A stretch of DNA of 64,000 nt, taken from Jannaschia maritima. GTDB lineage: Bacteria; Pseudomonadota; Alphaproteobacteria; Rhodobacterales; Rhodobacteraceae. A program made the translations under genes and the position numbers. The notes beneath the pieces are model-generated. The model did not search any database. It was not told the origin of the DNA and was given only the letters and a program-made list of their open reading frames with translations. The stretch is taken from assembly GCF_030973515.1 (NCBI RefSeq), contig NZ_JARGZA010000005.1:62001-126000 (forward strand), written 5' to 3'. Below, piece after piece: positions 52,396 to 59,990 of the stretch; the stretch's first letter is position 1; the number at the start of each line of letters is the position of its first letter.

Positions 52396-53025
52396 TCATT
52401 GCTCGCCCCCGGCGGCCAGGATCCCCAGCGCGTTGACCGCCGCCGACGCCATGGCGGAGCCGCCGCGGCGGCCGCGTAGGGTAACGAAGGGCGCGCGGGG
52501 CGTGGTCGCGAGTTCGGCCTTCGATTCCGCGGCGCCGACGAAGCCCACGGGGAAGGCCAGGATGCAGGCAGGCGGCGGGGCGCCGTCGTCGATGCGCTCC
52601 ATCAGGCGGAAGAGCGCGGTGGGCGCGTTGCCGATGGCGATGACGGCGCCGTCCGTGTCCCACAGATCCACGGCCGCCGCCGAACGGGTGGTGCGCTGCT
52701 CCGCCGCCATGGCGGGGATACGGGGATCGTTCAGGGTGCAGCGTATGTCGGCGGCGTCGGGCAGGAGGCGGCGGGTGATGCCCGACGCCACCATCTCGCA
52801 ATCGGCATAGACGGGCGCGCCGGCGCGCAGGGCCGCCATGCCGGAGGCGGCGGCATCCGGGGCGAAGGCGATGCGGTCGGCGATCTCGACCATGCCGCAG
52901 GCGTGGATCACGCGGACCACGAGTTCGGTCAGGTCGGACGGAAAGCGGTCGAGGTTCGCTTCCCTGCGGACCGTGGCGAAGGAGGCCGCGTAGATCGCCG
53001 CGGGGTCGGTGAGATAGGGCCTCAT
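52396..53025 (-). CDS. cobH: Precorrin-8X methylmutase
   Basis: It moves the methyl group from C11 to C12 of precorrin-8X to give hydrogenobyrinate (or the cobalt form, CbiC). The 209-residue protein has RVIHACGMVEIADRI, with the catalytic histidine, VYADCEMVASGITRRLLP, IAIGNAPTALFRLME and AFPVGFVGAAESKAEL, all of which are family blocks. It precedes the repeat array, and the array separates it from cobL by 837 bases. Confidence 0.95.
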   Translation of the reverse strand: MRPYLTDPAAIYAASFATVRREANLDRFPSDLTELVVRVIHACGMVEIADRIAFAPDAAASGMAALRAGAPVYADCEMVASGITRRLLPDAADIRCTLNDPRIPAMAAEQRTTRSAAAVDLWDTDGAVIAIGNAPTALFRLMERIDDGAPPPACILAFPVGFVGAAESKAELATTPRAPFVTLRGRRGGSAMASAAVNALGILAAGGEQ

Positions 53026-53048
53026 GCGGGGAACGTCGCACGGGACGC

Positions 53049-53129
53049 GTCATCCCCGAGCCCGATTTCCGGACCCCGCGCGATGTCGCGCTGGTGGTCG
53101 GAGGTTTCCAAGTCGAGCCCGGGGATGAC
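53049..53129. repeat. REP-like palindromic intergenic element
   Basis: Inverted arms GTCATCCCCG (53049-53058) and CGGGGATGAC (53120-53129) flank 61 bases. On the minus strand the right arm runs on as GGGCTCGAC. Palindromes of this GTCATCCCCGGGCTTGAC type are widespread dispersed repeats in alphaproteobacteria. This copy occupies the gap between cbiX and cobH. Confidence 0.65.
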
Positions 53130-53161
53130 CGCACCGGCGGCCGTTCCGAGGACACCCGTCC

Positions 53162-54376
53162 TCATGCCTTCACGCTCCGCCGGGCGGATTCGGGGCCGTG
53201 GGGGTGGTCGGCATGGGGGTATTCGGGGTGGGCGTGGTGGTGGTGGTCGTGATCGTGGGAATGGCCGTGGTGGTGATGCCCGTCCCCGTGGTGGTGGTGG
53301 CCCTTCTGCATCTCCAGCCGGCACAGGCCCGTGCAGAACGTGTCGCAGAGCGTGCAGTCGGCGACGTTGGAGCCGGGCGCGCTGGCTCCCTGCCCTTCGA
53401 CGTGGTGGTGATGGCTCTCCTGGACCGAGCCGACCTCGCCCTCGAACCCCAGGACGGCGGCCCGGTACTTGCACAGGACGCAGGTGGCGGGGGGGACCGC
53501 GCCGAAGGCGGGATGGGTCCGCCCGGCCGCGTCGACGTGATGGTGGCGGCCGTCGCGCAGCGCGAGGACCTGGTCGCGATAGCCGCAGATCCCGCAATTG
53601 GGCAGCGGCGTGTCGGTCAGCAGTTCGCGCGCGCGTTCGGCGAAGGTTTCCAGCACCTGGGGGTGGTCGCCCAGGTATCCGGCCTTGACGAACGCGATGT
53701 CCGGATGGGCGGCGGCGACCCGGTCGGTGAACCCATAGATCCGGTCGATCAGGATGCCGGAGAACAGGAAATAGGGGAACACCACGACCCGGCGGTAGCC
53801 CAGCTTGGCCGCGTGCTGCAGGCAGGGCTCCACCAGGGGGAAGGTGACGCCGGAATACCCCACCTCCAGCCAGCCGGTGCCCAGGCCCTCGTGCAGCATC
53901 CGCGCGATCTTGGCGACGTTGCCGTTGGCGTCGGGGTCGCTGGCGCCGCGCCCGATCACCACGAGGCAGGTGTCGTGCAGGGGGACCGGACCGTACGCCG
54001 CGTCCGCGGCGGCGATGGCGTCCCGGACGCGGCCCGCGGCGGCGGCCAGCATCTTGGGATCCACCCCAAGCTCGCGCCCATAGCTGACGTCCAGACCGTG
54101 CTCGGCGGCATAGCTGTTCAGCACCGTGGGGATGTCGTTCTTGGCGTGCATCGCGGCGAAGAGCATGCCGGGTATGGCCAGGATGCGGTCGCAGCCCGCG
54201 TCCCGCAGCCTGTCCAAACCGTCGCGGATCACGGGGTCGGCGAATTCCAGGTATCCGTACTCGACCGCCCAATCGTCGGGCAGGTGCGCGGGCAGCTTCG
54301 TGGCCAGGGTCGCGAACTCGTCCACGGCGGATTGGCTGCGCGAGCCGTGGCCGCAGATCATCAGGCCGGTCCTCAT
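53162..54376 (-). CDS. cbiX: His-rich sirohydrochlorin cobaltochelatase (CbiX-like)
   Basis: It inserts cobalt into sirohydrochlorin or a related ring. The 404-residue protein is the long form: two chelatase domains (MICGHGSRSQSAVDEFATLA at the start, then LHDTCLVVIGRGASDPDANG and FPYFLFSGILIDRIYG), then a cysteine-rich region (PNCGICGYRDQ, CVLCKYRA, CTLCDTFCTGLC) that can bind an Fe-S cluster, and a C-terminal tail of about 45 residues that is half histidine. The histidine tail probably stores or delivers cobalt. It overlaps the small membrane-protein gene by ATGA (54373-54376). Confidence 0.9.
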   Translation of the reverse strand: MRTGLMICGHGSRSQSAVDEFATLATKLPAHLPDDWAVEYGYLEFADPVIRDGLDRLRDAGCDRILAIPGMLFAAMHAKNDIPTVLNSYAAEHGLDVSYGRELGVDPKMLAAAAGRVRDAIAAADAAYGPVPLHDTCLVVIGRGASDPDANGNVAKIARMLHEGLGTGWLEVGYSGVTFPLVEPCLQHAAKLGYRRVVVFPYFLFSGILIDRIYGFTDRVAAAHPDIAFVKAGYLGDHPQVLETFAERARELLTDTPLPNCGICGYRDQVLALRDGRHHHVDAAGRTHPAFGAVPPATCVLCKYRAAVLGFEGEVGSVQESHHHHVEGQGASAPGSNVADCTLCDTFCTGLCRLEMQKGHHHHGDGHHHHGHSHDHDHHHHAHPEYPHADHPHGPESARRSVKA

Positions 54377-54561
54377 GCGGGCTGGTCCTCCGCGTCGCCT
54401 TCCGCGTGCGGCTCGCCCTCCGGCTCCTCCGGGGCGTCGTCGTCCTTCTTCAGCCAGCCCCAGATCCCGGCCGCGAGGGCGGCCCCGATCACGGCGCCCG
54501 CGACCCAATGGTCGTGGCCCGCGGCCTGTTCGATATGGCCCAAGTGGTATGCGATGGACAT
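54373..54561 (-). CDS. Small membrane protein upstream of cbiX
   Basis: A 62-residue protein: MSIAYHLGHIEQAAGHDHWV with three histidines, one membrane helix (VAGAVIGAALAAGIWGWL, about 20-38) and an acidic tail (KKDDDAPEEPEGEPH). The histidines outside and acidic tail suggest a metal-handling role beside the cobaltochelatase, and small proteins of this form occur at cobalamin loci in the Rhodobacterales. The exact family is not certain. It is coupled to cbiX by ATGA. Confidence 0.65.
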   Translation of the reverse strand: MSIAYHLGHIEQAAGHDHWVAGAVIGAALAAGIWGWLKKDDDAPEEPEGEPHAEGDAEDQPA

Positions 54562-54666
54562 GGCACCCCCGGTGGCGCGCAGGGAGGCCGTCCGACGATG
54601 CCGCGCGCGGCCCCCGGCTTGGGTCGGCCTGCCCGGTCCACCTGTCCGGCGCCCCGCGGCGCGTCG

Positions 54667-54966
54667 TCACCGGCCGGGGTTAGCGGGGCCGTCCGGCGGG
54701 GGCAATGGCGGAAGCGACATGGCGGAGCGGTGGAACGACGACGCTATCCGTCTTCCATTCCGTCGAGCCGAGCCGGGAGCGCCAGCCCCGGCGGAACGGT
54801 CCGCGCGTGCGGCACGGGTCCGGAACCGCGTTTCCCGGTCACGCTCCGTCGGCGCGGGGGTGGCCAAGTCCTCGATGACCTTGTCGAGGCTCGTGCCCCG
54901 CGCATGGGCGAGCGCGCGCAGTCGGTCATGCGTGGCACCGGGAAGACGAATGGTCATCAGGCTCAT
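54667..54966 (-). pseudogene. Ribbon-helix-helix antitoxin-like gene, frameshifted
   Basis: The first part MSLMTIRLPGATHDRLRALA and GTSLDKVIEDLA is a ribbon-helix-helix DNA-binding domain of the antitoxin kind, and the family end ETRFRTRAARADRS follows. After that the frame turns into arginine/proline-rich text. One base fewer in the run of four Cs at 54786-54789 (plus strand) would give the expected short end (GLALPARLDGMEDG then stop, at 54744) for a 73-residue antitoxin. So it is frameshifted or carries a sequencing error. No toxin gene is next to it. Confidence 0.6.
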
Positions 54967-55074
54967 GGATCCGAGTCCCTTCCATCGTCCGAGATCTCGG
55001 CGGCGGTTCCGATCCGCAGGTCGTCGAACCGATGTCGGCCCCGGCGAAGGTCGCCATGTCGGCGGTGGCGTCCT

Positions 55075-55815
55075 CTAGACCCCGACCCGCCCGATGCCGG
55101 GCAGCTTCAGGGCGGGGCGGCGCCAGTCGATGCCGAAGGTCTGGCCCAGGGCCTGCAGCTCCAGCCCCGTGCGGGGGCCGGCGGACAGGCCGAGGAGGCC
55201 CCAGGCGGAGACGTGCAGGTCGCCGCCCGGGTCGCGGCCCCAGCGCAGGCCGGGGCCGCGCCAGTCCTTGCCCACCGCATGCGGCGGCAGGGTGGTGCCG
55301 ATCTCGGGCACCTCCCGCAGCAGATGCTCCACGAAGGTGTTGGAGTTGGGGCCGGGGAAGATGCGGTACGCGCCGCGCGCCGACCAGGGATAGGCCGCGA
55401 CCGCGTCCTCCAACCGGGGGATCAGCGCCGTGGCCTGCGCGCCCGTGACGGTGGCGCGGATCACCGGGTCGTTGGAGTACCAGCGCGCGTCGGGGGCATA
55501 GCCGTCGCGCCGCACCGGGTTGCCCCAGCCCACCACGTCGTGACGCGTCCATCGCCGGTCGCCCGCGCGCTTCCACACGATCCAGGAATGGACCGACACG
55601 GCGCCCTTCCAGCCCCCCGTCCGCGCGGTCATGACATGGATGGTGGCGTCCGCCACCTGCGCCGCGGCGGGCAGCACGCCGGACGGGCCCCAATCGGCGT
55701 CGTTCCAATGCCGCGGGCGGTCCTGCAGCGCCCACCACGCGGTGGAGGCCAGCACGGGCACGACGAAGAGGAGGAGGAACAGGGTCAAGGCGATGCGGAG
55801 GCTGCGGCGTATCAT
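55075..55815 (-). CDS. DUF3750 family membrane-anchored protein
   Basis: A 246-residue protein with one N-terminal membrane helix (IALTLFLLLFVVPVLASTAW, about 8-27) and an exported domain. The family blocks VHSWIVWKRAGDRRW, WSARGAYRIFPGPNSNTFVE and DWRGPGLRWGRDPGGDLHVS are evident. Function is unknown. I chose the ATG at 55815 (MIRRSLRIAL), where the membrane anchor starts. The divergent 108-base gap to the antitoxin-like gene has no feature I can name. Confidence 0.85.
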   Translation of the reverse strand: MIRRSLRIALTLFLLLFVVPVLASTAWWALQDRPRHWNDADWGPSGVLPAAAQVADATIHVMTARTGGWKGAVSVHSWIVWKRAGDRRWTRHDVVGWGNPVRRDGYAPDARWYSNDPVIRATVTGAQATALIPRLEDAVAAYPWSARGAYRIFPGPNSNTFVEHLLREVPEIGTTLPPHAVGKDWRGPGLRWGRDPGGDLHVSAWGLLGLSAGPRTGLELQALGQTFGIDWRRPALKLPGIGRVGV

Positions 55816-55911
55816 CGAACCCCGATATGGGTCGTGCCGCGCCGCGGCGAAAGGGCGGCATCGCGTCCTGTCGGATCCGTGATCGGTGGAGGGAACGGGC
55901 AAGCGGATGCG

Positions 55912-55940
55912 AAAAGGGGCGGCCCGCCGGACCGCCCCTT
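55912..55940 (-). terminator. Terminator of the vWA gene
   Basis: On the minus strand AAGGGGCGG and CCGCCCCTT arms are followed by TTTT, with a 9-base GC-rich loop. It starts 24 bases past the stop. Confidence 0.75.
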
Positions 55941-55963
55941 CCCCTTGGATCACGACCGCGCGG

Positions 55964-56938
55964 TCAGGCGGCGCGGCGGCGCAGGACGGCCAGGCTGCCC
56001 AGGCCGGCCAGCAGCAGCCAGGCGGCGGCGGGCAGCGGGATCACCGGGGTGCCGTCCCGCACGCCCACCAGCGTCAGCGACGCGGTGAGCATCTGCCCGC
56101 CGTCGAACGAGGCGACGACCGAGAAGACGTTGTCGCCTTCCGCGATCTCGAACTGCGGCAGGCTGAACCCGCCGAAGGCGTTGAACGTCAGGTTAGTGGC
56201 GCTGCCGTCGGGCAAGGTTCCGACGACGCTCGTGACACCGTTCAGGCCGCCGCCGCCGCCACCGAGCAGGATGTTGGCGATATCGTCCGGGTTGGAGCGG
56301 AAGTCGTAGAACGTGCCGCCGCCGGCATTGGCGATGGCCGATAGCGCGTTGACGCTGGCGCCGGGTAGCGCGACCGTGTCCACGATGCCGCCGCTGGCCA
56401 GGATCTGGCTGGCCGCGTTGTTGGCGAAAGTACCGCCGCCGCCGCCGTCGGCGAACAGGAGGACCCGGTCGCCTTGCTCGACGGTGTTGTCGACGACCTT
56501 ATTCAGGCCGGAGGCGATGCTCGTCGTGCCGCTCGCGTCGACGGAGTCGATGCCCGCGTTGATGTCGCCGATGGTGCCCTGCGACAGGACCGTGTCGACG
56601 AACACGTTGTTAGCGTTGCTGTCGAACTCGACGAGCGAGATGGTGCTGCCCTCCGACAGGCCCGCCACGACCGTCTTCGCCGCAGTGGCCTGCAGTTGCT
56701 GGCGGGAAATCGTCTGACCACCCACGTTCTGAGTGAGGCGCATCGAACCAGAGGAATCCAGCACGAAGGTCAGGTCCAGATCGGCGCTGAGCACGCCGTC
56801 GGAGGCCTGCCCCGTGACCGTGACCTGGTCGCCCACGCCGAATGTCAGGCCGCCCCCGGGAGCGAAGAGTTGAACGTCCTGTGCCGCGGCCGGCGACGCG
56901 ACCGCCAGCATCGCGAGCGCGATGAAATGCTTCTTCAT
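55964..56938 (-). CDS. Secreted von Willebrand factor A protein with VPLPA-type sorting tail
   Basis: A 324-residue exported protein. A signal peptide (MKKHFIALAMLAVASPAAAQ) is followed by a vWA domain, whose MIDAS metal site is DLTFVLDSSGSMRL (near residue 60) with ASGTTSIASGL. Glycine-rich stretches follow, then the tail IPLPAAAWLLLAGLGSLAVL with RRRAA. That tail fits the VPLPA-CTERM type of exosortase signal of Rhodobacterales: motif, membrane helix, arginine cluster. It is thus probably an exopolymer- or surface-associated adhesin. No exosortase gene lies in the window. Confidence 0.82.
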   Translation of the reverse strand: MKKHFIALAMLAVASPAAAQDVQLFAPGGGLTFGVGDQVTVTGQASDGVLSADLDLTFVLDSSGSMRLTQNVGGQTISRQQLQATAAKTVVAGLSEGSTISLVEFDSNANNVFVDTVLSQGTIGDINAGIDSVDASGTTSIASGLNKVVDNTVEQGDRVLLFADGGGGGTFANNAASQILASGGIVDTVALPGASVNALSAIANAGGGTFYDFRSNPDDIANILLGGGGGGLNGVTSVVGTLPDGSATNLTFNAFGGFSLPQFEIAEGDNVFSVVASFDGGQMLTASLTLVGVRDGTPVIPLPAAAWLLLAGLGSLAVLRRRAA

Positions 56939-56960
56939 GGATATACCCTCATGACGTCGG

Positions 56961-56984
56961 ATTGGTTAACGCCGGTTAACCAAT
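56961..56984. promoter_or_regulatory. Perfect palindromic operator upstream of the vWA gene
   Basis: Arms ATTGGTTAAC (56961-56970) and GTTAACCAAT (56975-56984) are separated by GCCG. This 24-base AT-rich inverted repeat lies 23 bases before the start codon and covers a possible -10 element (TATTGG, minus strand, 56980-56985). A -35 of TTGACC sits at 57002-57007 with 16 bases between. The layout suits repression by a dimeric regulator. Confidence 0.65.
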
Positions 56985-57067
56985 ACATGGGGTTTACGGT
57001 CGGTCAAGTCGGGTAGTCCGCACTTGACGCCCCTCGCGATCGCGCCATGGCCGCGTCCCCCGTGCCG

Positions 57068-57436
57068 TCAGCCCGCCAGCATGGGCCCCAGCGGCCGCCC
57101 CGCGACCAGGTGGACGTGGAAGTGCGGCACCTCCTGCCCGGCATGGCCGCCCGCGTTCGCGATCGCGCGGAACCCTTCGCCCGCCGCGAGGCCGCGTTCG
57201 TCGCAGATGCGCGCCACGGCGCGGGCGAAGTCCACGATCTCGGCCTCCGACGCTTGCGCGCAGAAGTGGTCGTAGGTGACGTACGGGCCCTTGGGGATCA
57301 CCAGGACGTGGACGGGGGCCTGGGGAGTGATGTCGTCGAAGGCGAGCGTGTGCTCCGTTTCCAGGACGGTGGCGTTGGGGATCTCGCCGCGCAGGATGCG
57401 GGCGAAGACGTTCGTGTCGTCGTAGGGGTGAGTCAT
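57068..57436 (-). CDS. HIT family protein
   Basis: A 122-residue histidine-triad nucleotide-binding protein (HINT/PKCI branch): FARILRGEIPNATVLETEHT and the triad HFHVHL at 105-110. It hydrolyses nucleoside phosphoramidates or dinucleotides. It stands alone; the minus-strand vWA gene starts 129 bases downstream of its stop. Confidence 0.93.
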   Translation of the reverse strand: MTHPYDDTNVFARILRGEIPNATVLETEHTLAFDDITPQAPVHVLVIPKGPYVTYDHFCAQASEAEIVDFARAVARICDERGLAAGEGFRAIANAGGHAGQEVPHFHVHLVAGRPLGPMLAG

Positions 57437-57526
57437 GGCGCGTTCCGATTTGGCGGGCGGGTGGGGATGGCGGCGACGATCCCGCCTGCCGCCCGCGATG
57501 GCAAGGGCCGGGGCGCGCGCCGCCGG

Positions 57527-58516
57527 TCAGTGCCCCTGGGGGATCACCAGGTCGGGCGGGCGGTGGCCGTCGGCGAAGGTGCGCATGTTGAGGATCGCGC
57601 GCTCCCCCATCTCCAACCGCGCCTCGTGGGTGGCGGAGGCGGTGTGGGGCGTCAGCACAACGTTGGGCAGGGCGCGCAGGCGGGGGTTCAGGCCGCGCCC
57701 GCGCTCATAGACGTCGAGCCCCGCGCCCGCCAGCTCGCCCGCGCGCAGCATGCGCGTCAGCGCGTTCTCGTCCACGACCTCGCCGCGCGAGGTGTTCACC
57801 ACGACGGCGTGCGGTTGCATCAGGTGCAGGCGGCGGGCGTTCATCAGGTGGAACGTCGCGGGCGTGTGGGGGCAGTTGATCGACAGGACGTCCACGCGCG
57901 CGACCATGCGGTCGAGGCTGTCCCAGTGCGTCGCCTCCAACGGCGCTTCCAGGCCCGGATGCAGGCGGCGGCGGTTGTGGTAGTGGATCTGCATGCCGAA
58001 GGCGCGTGCGCGGGCGGCCACGGCCTGCCCGATCCGGCCCATGCCCAGGACGCCCAGGCGCAGGCCTCGCAGGCGGCGGCCCAGCAGGGCCTGCGGCGCC
58101 CAGCCGGCCCAGGTCCCCTCGTCGCGCATCAGGGCCATGCCCTCCGGCATCCGGCGCAGCACGGCCAGCATCAGCGCCAGGGTCATGTCGGCGGTGTCGT
58201 CCGTGGTGGCGCCCGGCGTGTTGGACACCAGGACGCCGCATAGGCGCGCGGCGCCCACGTCGATGTGGTCCACGCCCGCGCCGTAATTGGCGATCAGCTT
58301 CAACCGGTCGCCCGCCTGCCCCAGCAGCGGCGCGTCGATCACGTCGGTCAGGGTGGGCACCAGGATGTCGGCGCTGCGCATGGCATCGGCCAGGGCATCG
58401 CGCGACAGCGGCGCGTCGTCGTCGCGCAGACGGGCGTCGAACAACTCGGCCATCCGGGTTTCGACCGCGTCGGGCAGGCGTCGCGTCAGGACAACACTGA
58501 GCCGCTGCTTCGTCAT
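57527..58516 (-). CDS. D-isomer-specific 2-hydroxyacid dehydrogenase (glyoxylate/hydroxypyruvate reductase-like)
   Basis: A 329-residue NAD(P)H-dependent enzyme. The cofactor motif GVLGMGRIGQAVAARARAFG (near 155), the catalytic arginine in NTSRGEVVDENAL, the glutamate in LDVYERG and the histidine in VVLTPHTASAT are all present. IANYGAGVDHIDV is the substrate loop shared by the GhrB/GyaR branch, so glyoxylate or hydroxypyruvate is the likely substrate. Divergent from the SH3 gene (78-base gap). Confidence 0.92.
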   Translation of the reverse strand: MTKQRLSVVLTRRLPDAVETRMAELFDARLRDDDAPLSRDALADAMRSADILVPTLTDVIDAPLLGQAGDRLKLIANYGAGVDHIDVGAARLCGVLVSNTPGATTDDTADMTLALMLAVLRRMPEGMALMRDEGTWAGWAPQALLGRRLRGLRLGVLGMGRIGQAVAARARAFGMQIHYHNRRRLHPGLEAPLEATHWDSLDRMVARVDVLSINCPHTPATFHLMNARRLHLMQPHAVVVNTSRGEVVDENALTRMLRAGELAGAGLDVYERGRGLNPRLRALPNVVLTPHTASATHEARLEMGERAILNMRTFADGHRPPDLVIPQGH

Positions 58517-58594
58517 GCCCGACCCTTCCCCCGCTTCCGGCCCGGGCACGACCATGACAGGTTGATGCGGGCGCACAAGTAGGGGTTCGGGCAC

Positions 58595-59092
58595 ATGATC
58601 GGCGGCAGGTTCATCGGCGCGATGCTGGCCCTCCTGCTGCCCGCGATGGCCTGGGCGGAGGCGCGGGGGCCGCAGACCGGCCTGCCGCTGCCGCGCTACG
58701 TCACGATGAAGGCGCAGGAAGGCTATGCCCGGCGCGGGCCTGCGCGCGACCAGAAGATCGACTGGGTGTTCGTGCGGCGCGGCATGCCGCTGCGGATCAC
58801 GGGCGAGTGGGGCCATTGGCGGCGGGTCGAGGACCGCGACGGCATGGGCGGATGGATGCACCATTCGCTTCTGTCGGGCCGGCGCGCGGTGCTCGTGGAC
58901 GTGGACGAGCTGGCCCTGCGGCGGCGGCCCGACGCGGCGGCGCCCGTGACCGCCCGGCTGGCGCGCGGCGTGGTGGCGCGCCTGGGCGACTGCGCGGACG
59001 GATGGTGCGCGCTGGAACTGGACGCCGCGAAGGGATGGGCCCCCACCGCCGCCCTGTGGGGCGTGGCGGTGGACGAGGTGCGCGCGGACTAG
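58595..59092 (+). CDS. Exported SH3-domain protein
   Basis: A 165-residue protein with a signal peptide (cleavage after AWA, about 21) and two bacterial SH3 repeats: LPLPRYVTMKAQEGYARRGP with WVFVRRGMPLRITGEWGHWR, then VLVDVDELALRRRPDAAAPV with RLGDCADGWCALEL. Such domains bind peptidoglycan. The TAG stop shares CTAG with the convergent soxR. Confidence 0.85.
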   Translation: MIGGRFIGAMLALLLPAMAWAEARGPQTGLPLPRYVTMKAQEGYARRGPARDQKIDWVFVRRGMPLRITGEWGHWRRVEDRDGMGGWMHHSLLSGRRAVLVDVDELALRRRPDAAAPVTARLARGVVARLGDCADGWCALELDAAKGWAPTAALWGVAVDEVRAD

Positions 59093-59529
59093 GGCGCGCG
59101 TTCGACGAGCCGCGCGCCGGGGCCGTCCGCGCCCAGCGCGTCGCCGTCGTTGTAGAGTGGGCAGTTGACCATCGACAGGCAACCGCAGCCGATGCAGCCT
59201 GCGAGGTTGTCGCGAAGCTTCGTCAGCACCTCGATCCGATCGGTCAACTCGGCGCGCATGCCGGTCGCCACGCGGTCCCAATCGGCCTGTGTCATGGGCC
59301 GCTCGCCGGGTGGGCCCAACGCCGCGCGGATGCGGCCCAGCGACAGGCCCAGGCGCTGCGCGATGCGGATGAACGACAGGCGGCGCAGGTCGGCGCGGGG
59401 AAAGCGCCGGTGCCCGCCCCGGTCGCGGGGCGGCGCGATCAGGCCCTTCTTCTCGTAGAAGCGGATCTGACTGATCGACATTCCCGTGCGCTGCGCGACC
59501 TGCCCGATCGCGATCTCCTTCGGCAGCAT
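59089..59529 (-). CDS. soxR: Redox-sensitive transcriptional activator SoxR
   Basis: A 146-residue MerR-family regulator with an oxidation-sensing [2Fe-2S] cluster. The N-terminal winged helix (EIAIGQVAQRTGMSISQIRF) is followed by a dimerisation helix and the SoxR-specific cluster motif CIGCGCLSMVNC (Cys112, 115, 117 and 123). It is divergent from the VOC gene, with the operator between them; both probably respond to redox-active compounds. Confidence 0.96.
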   Translation of the reverse strand: MLPKEIAIGQVAQRTGMSISQIRFYEKKGLIAPPRDRGGHRRFPRADLRRLSFIRIAQRLGLSLGRIRAALGPPGERPMTQADWDRVATGMRAELTDRIEVLTKLRDNLAGCIGCGCLSMVNCPLYNDGDALGADGPGARLVERAP

Positions 59530-59541
59530 CGGATTTCCCCC

Positions 59542-59572
59542 TTGACCTGAACCATGGTCGAGGTCGGATCAG
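59542..59572 (+). promoter_or_regulatory. SoxR-type operator and promoter for the VOC gene
   Basis: TTGACC (59542-59547) and GATCAG (59567-59572) are 19 bases apart, the long spacer typical of MerR-family promoters. The imperfect palindrome at 59544-59565 (outer arms GACCT and AGGTC, inner ACCATGGT) matches 9 of 11 paired positions. It lies 29 bases before the VOC ATG, just outside soxR. Confidence 0.7.
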
Positions 59573-59600
59573 GACCGGGTCAACGTCAAGGAGAATCGCG

Positions 59601-59990
59601 ATGACCCGCCTGGAACACCTGAACGTCACCGTCCCCAACGCGGACGCCACCGCCGCGACCCTGTGCGACCTGTTCGGCTGGCGGGTCCGCTGGTCCGGCA
59701 CGGTGCTGGAAGGGGCGGGCCGGTCCGTCCACGTGGGCGAGGCGAGCAACGGCGGGACGTATCTCGCGCTCTATTCGCCGAAGGACGGAACGGCGGCGGC
59801 GCCGGACAGCTATGCGACCGCGCGGGGACTGAACCACGTGGCGCTGATCGTGGACGACCTGGATGCGATGGACGCGAAGGTCCGGGCGGCGGGCTACGTG
59901 CCCGGCAGCCACGCGGCGTACGAGCCCGGGCGGCGGTTCTACTTCGACGGCCCCGACGGGATCGAGTTCGAGCTGGTGAGCTACGGCTGA
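59601..59990 (+). CDS. VOC family (glyoxalase/dioxygenase-like) protein
   Basis: A 129-residue protein of the vicinal-oxygen-chelate fold: MTRLEHLNVTVPNADATAAT starts strand one, with a metal histidine; GLNHVALIVDDLDAMDAKV and FYFDGPDGIEFELVSYG supply the other ligands. AAGGAG lies 8 bases before the ATG. Being the divergent target of soxR, it probably detoxifies a redox-cycling or electrophilic compound. Overlaps the convergent phosphatase by 10 bases. Confidence 0.88.
   Translation: MTRLEHLNVTVPNADATAATLCDLFGWRVRWSGTVLEGAGRSVHVGEASNGGTYLALYSPKDGTAAAPDSYATARGLNHVALIVDDLDAMDAKVRAAGYVPGSHAAYEPGRRFYFDGPDGIEFELVSYG

Noticed and set aside
51540-54700. Cobalamin riboswitch in the cob cluster
   Set aside because: I looked for the conserved B12 box GCCACTG and its core on both strands in the gaps and saw none.
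56961-56984. CtrA binding site
   Set aside because: The TTAA spacing is six, not seven, and the perfect 10-base arms fit a dedicated palindromic regulator better. CtrA is kept only as an alternative.
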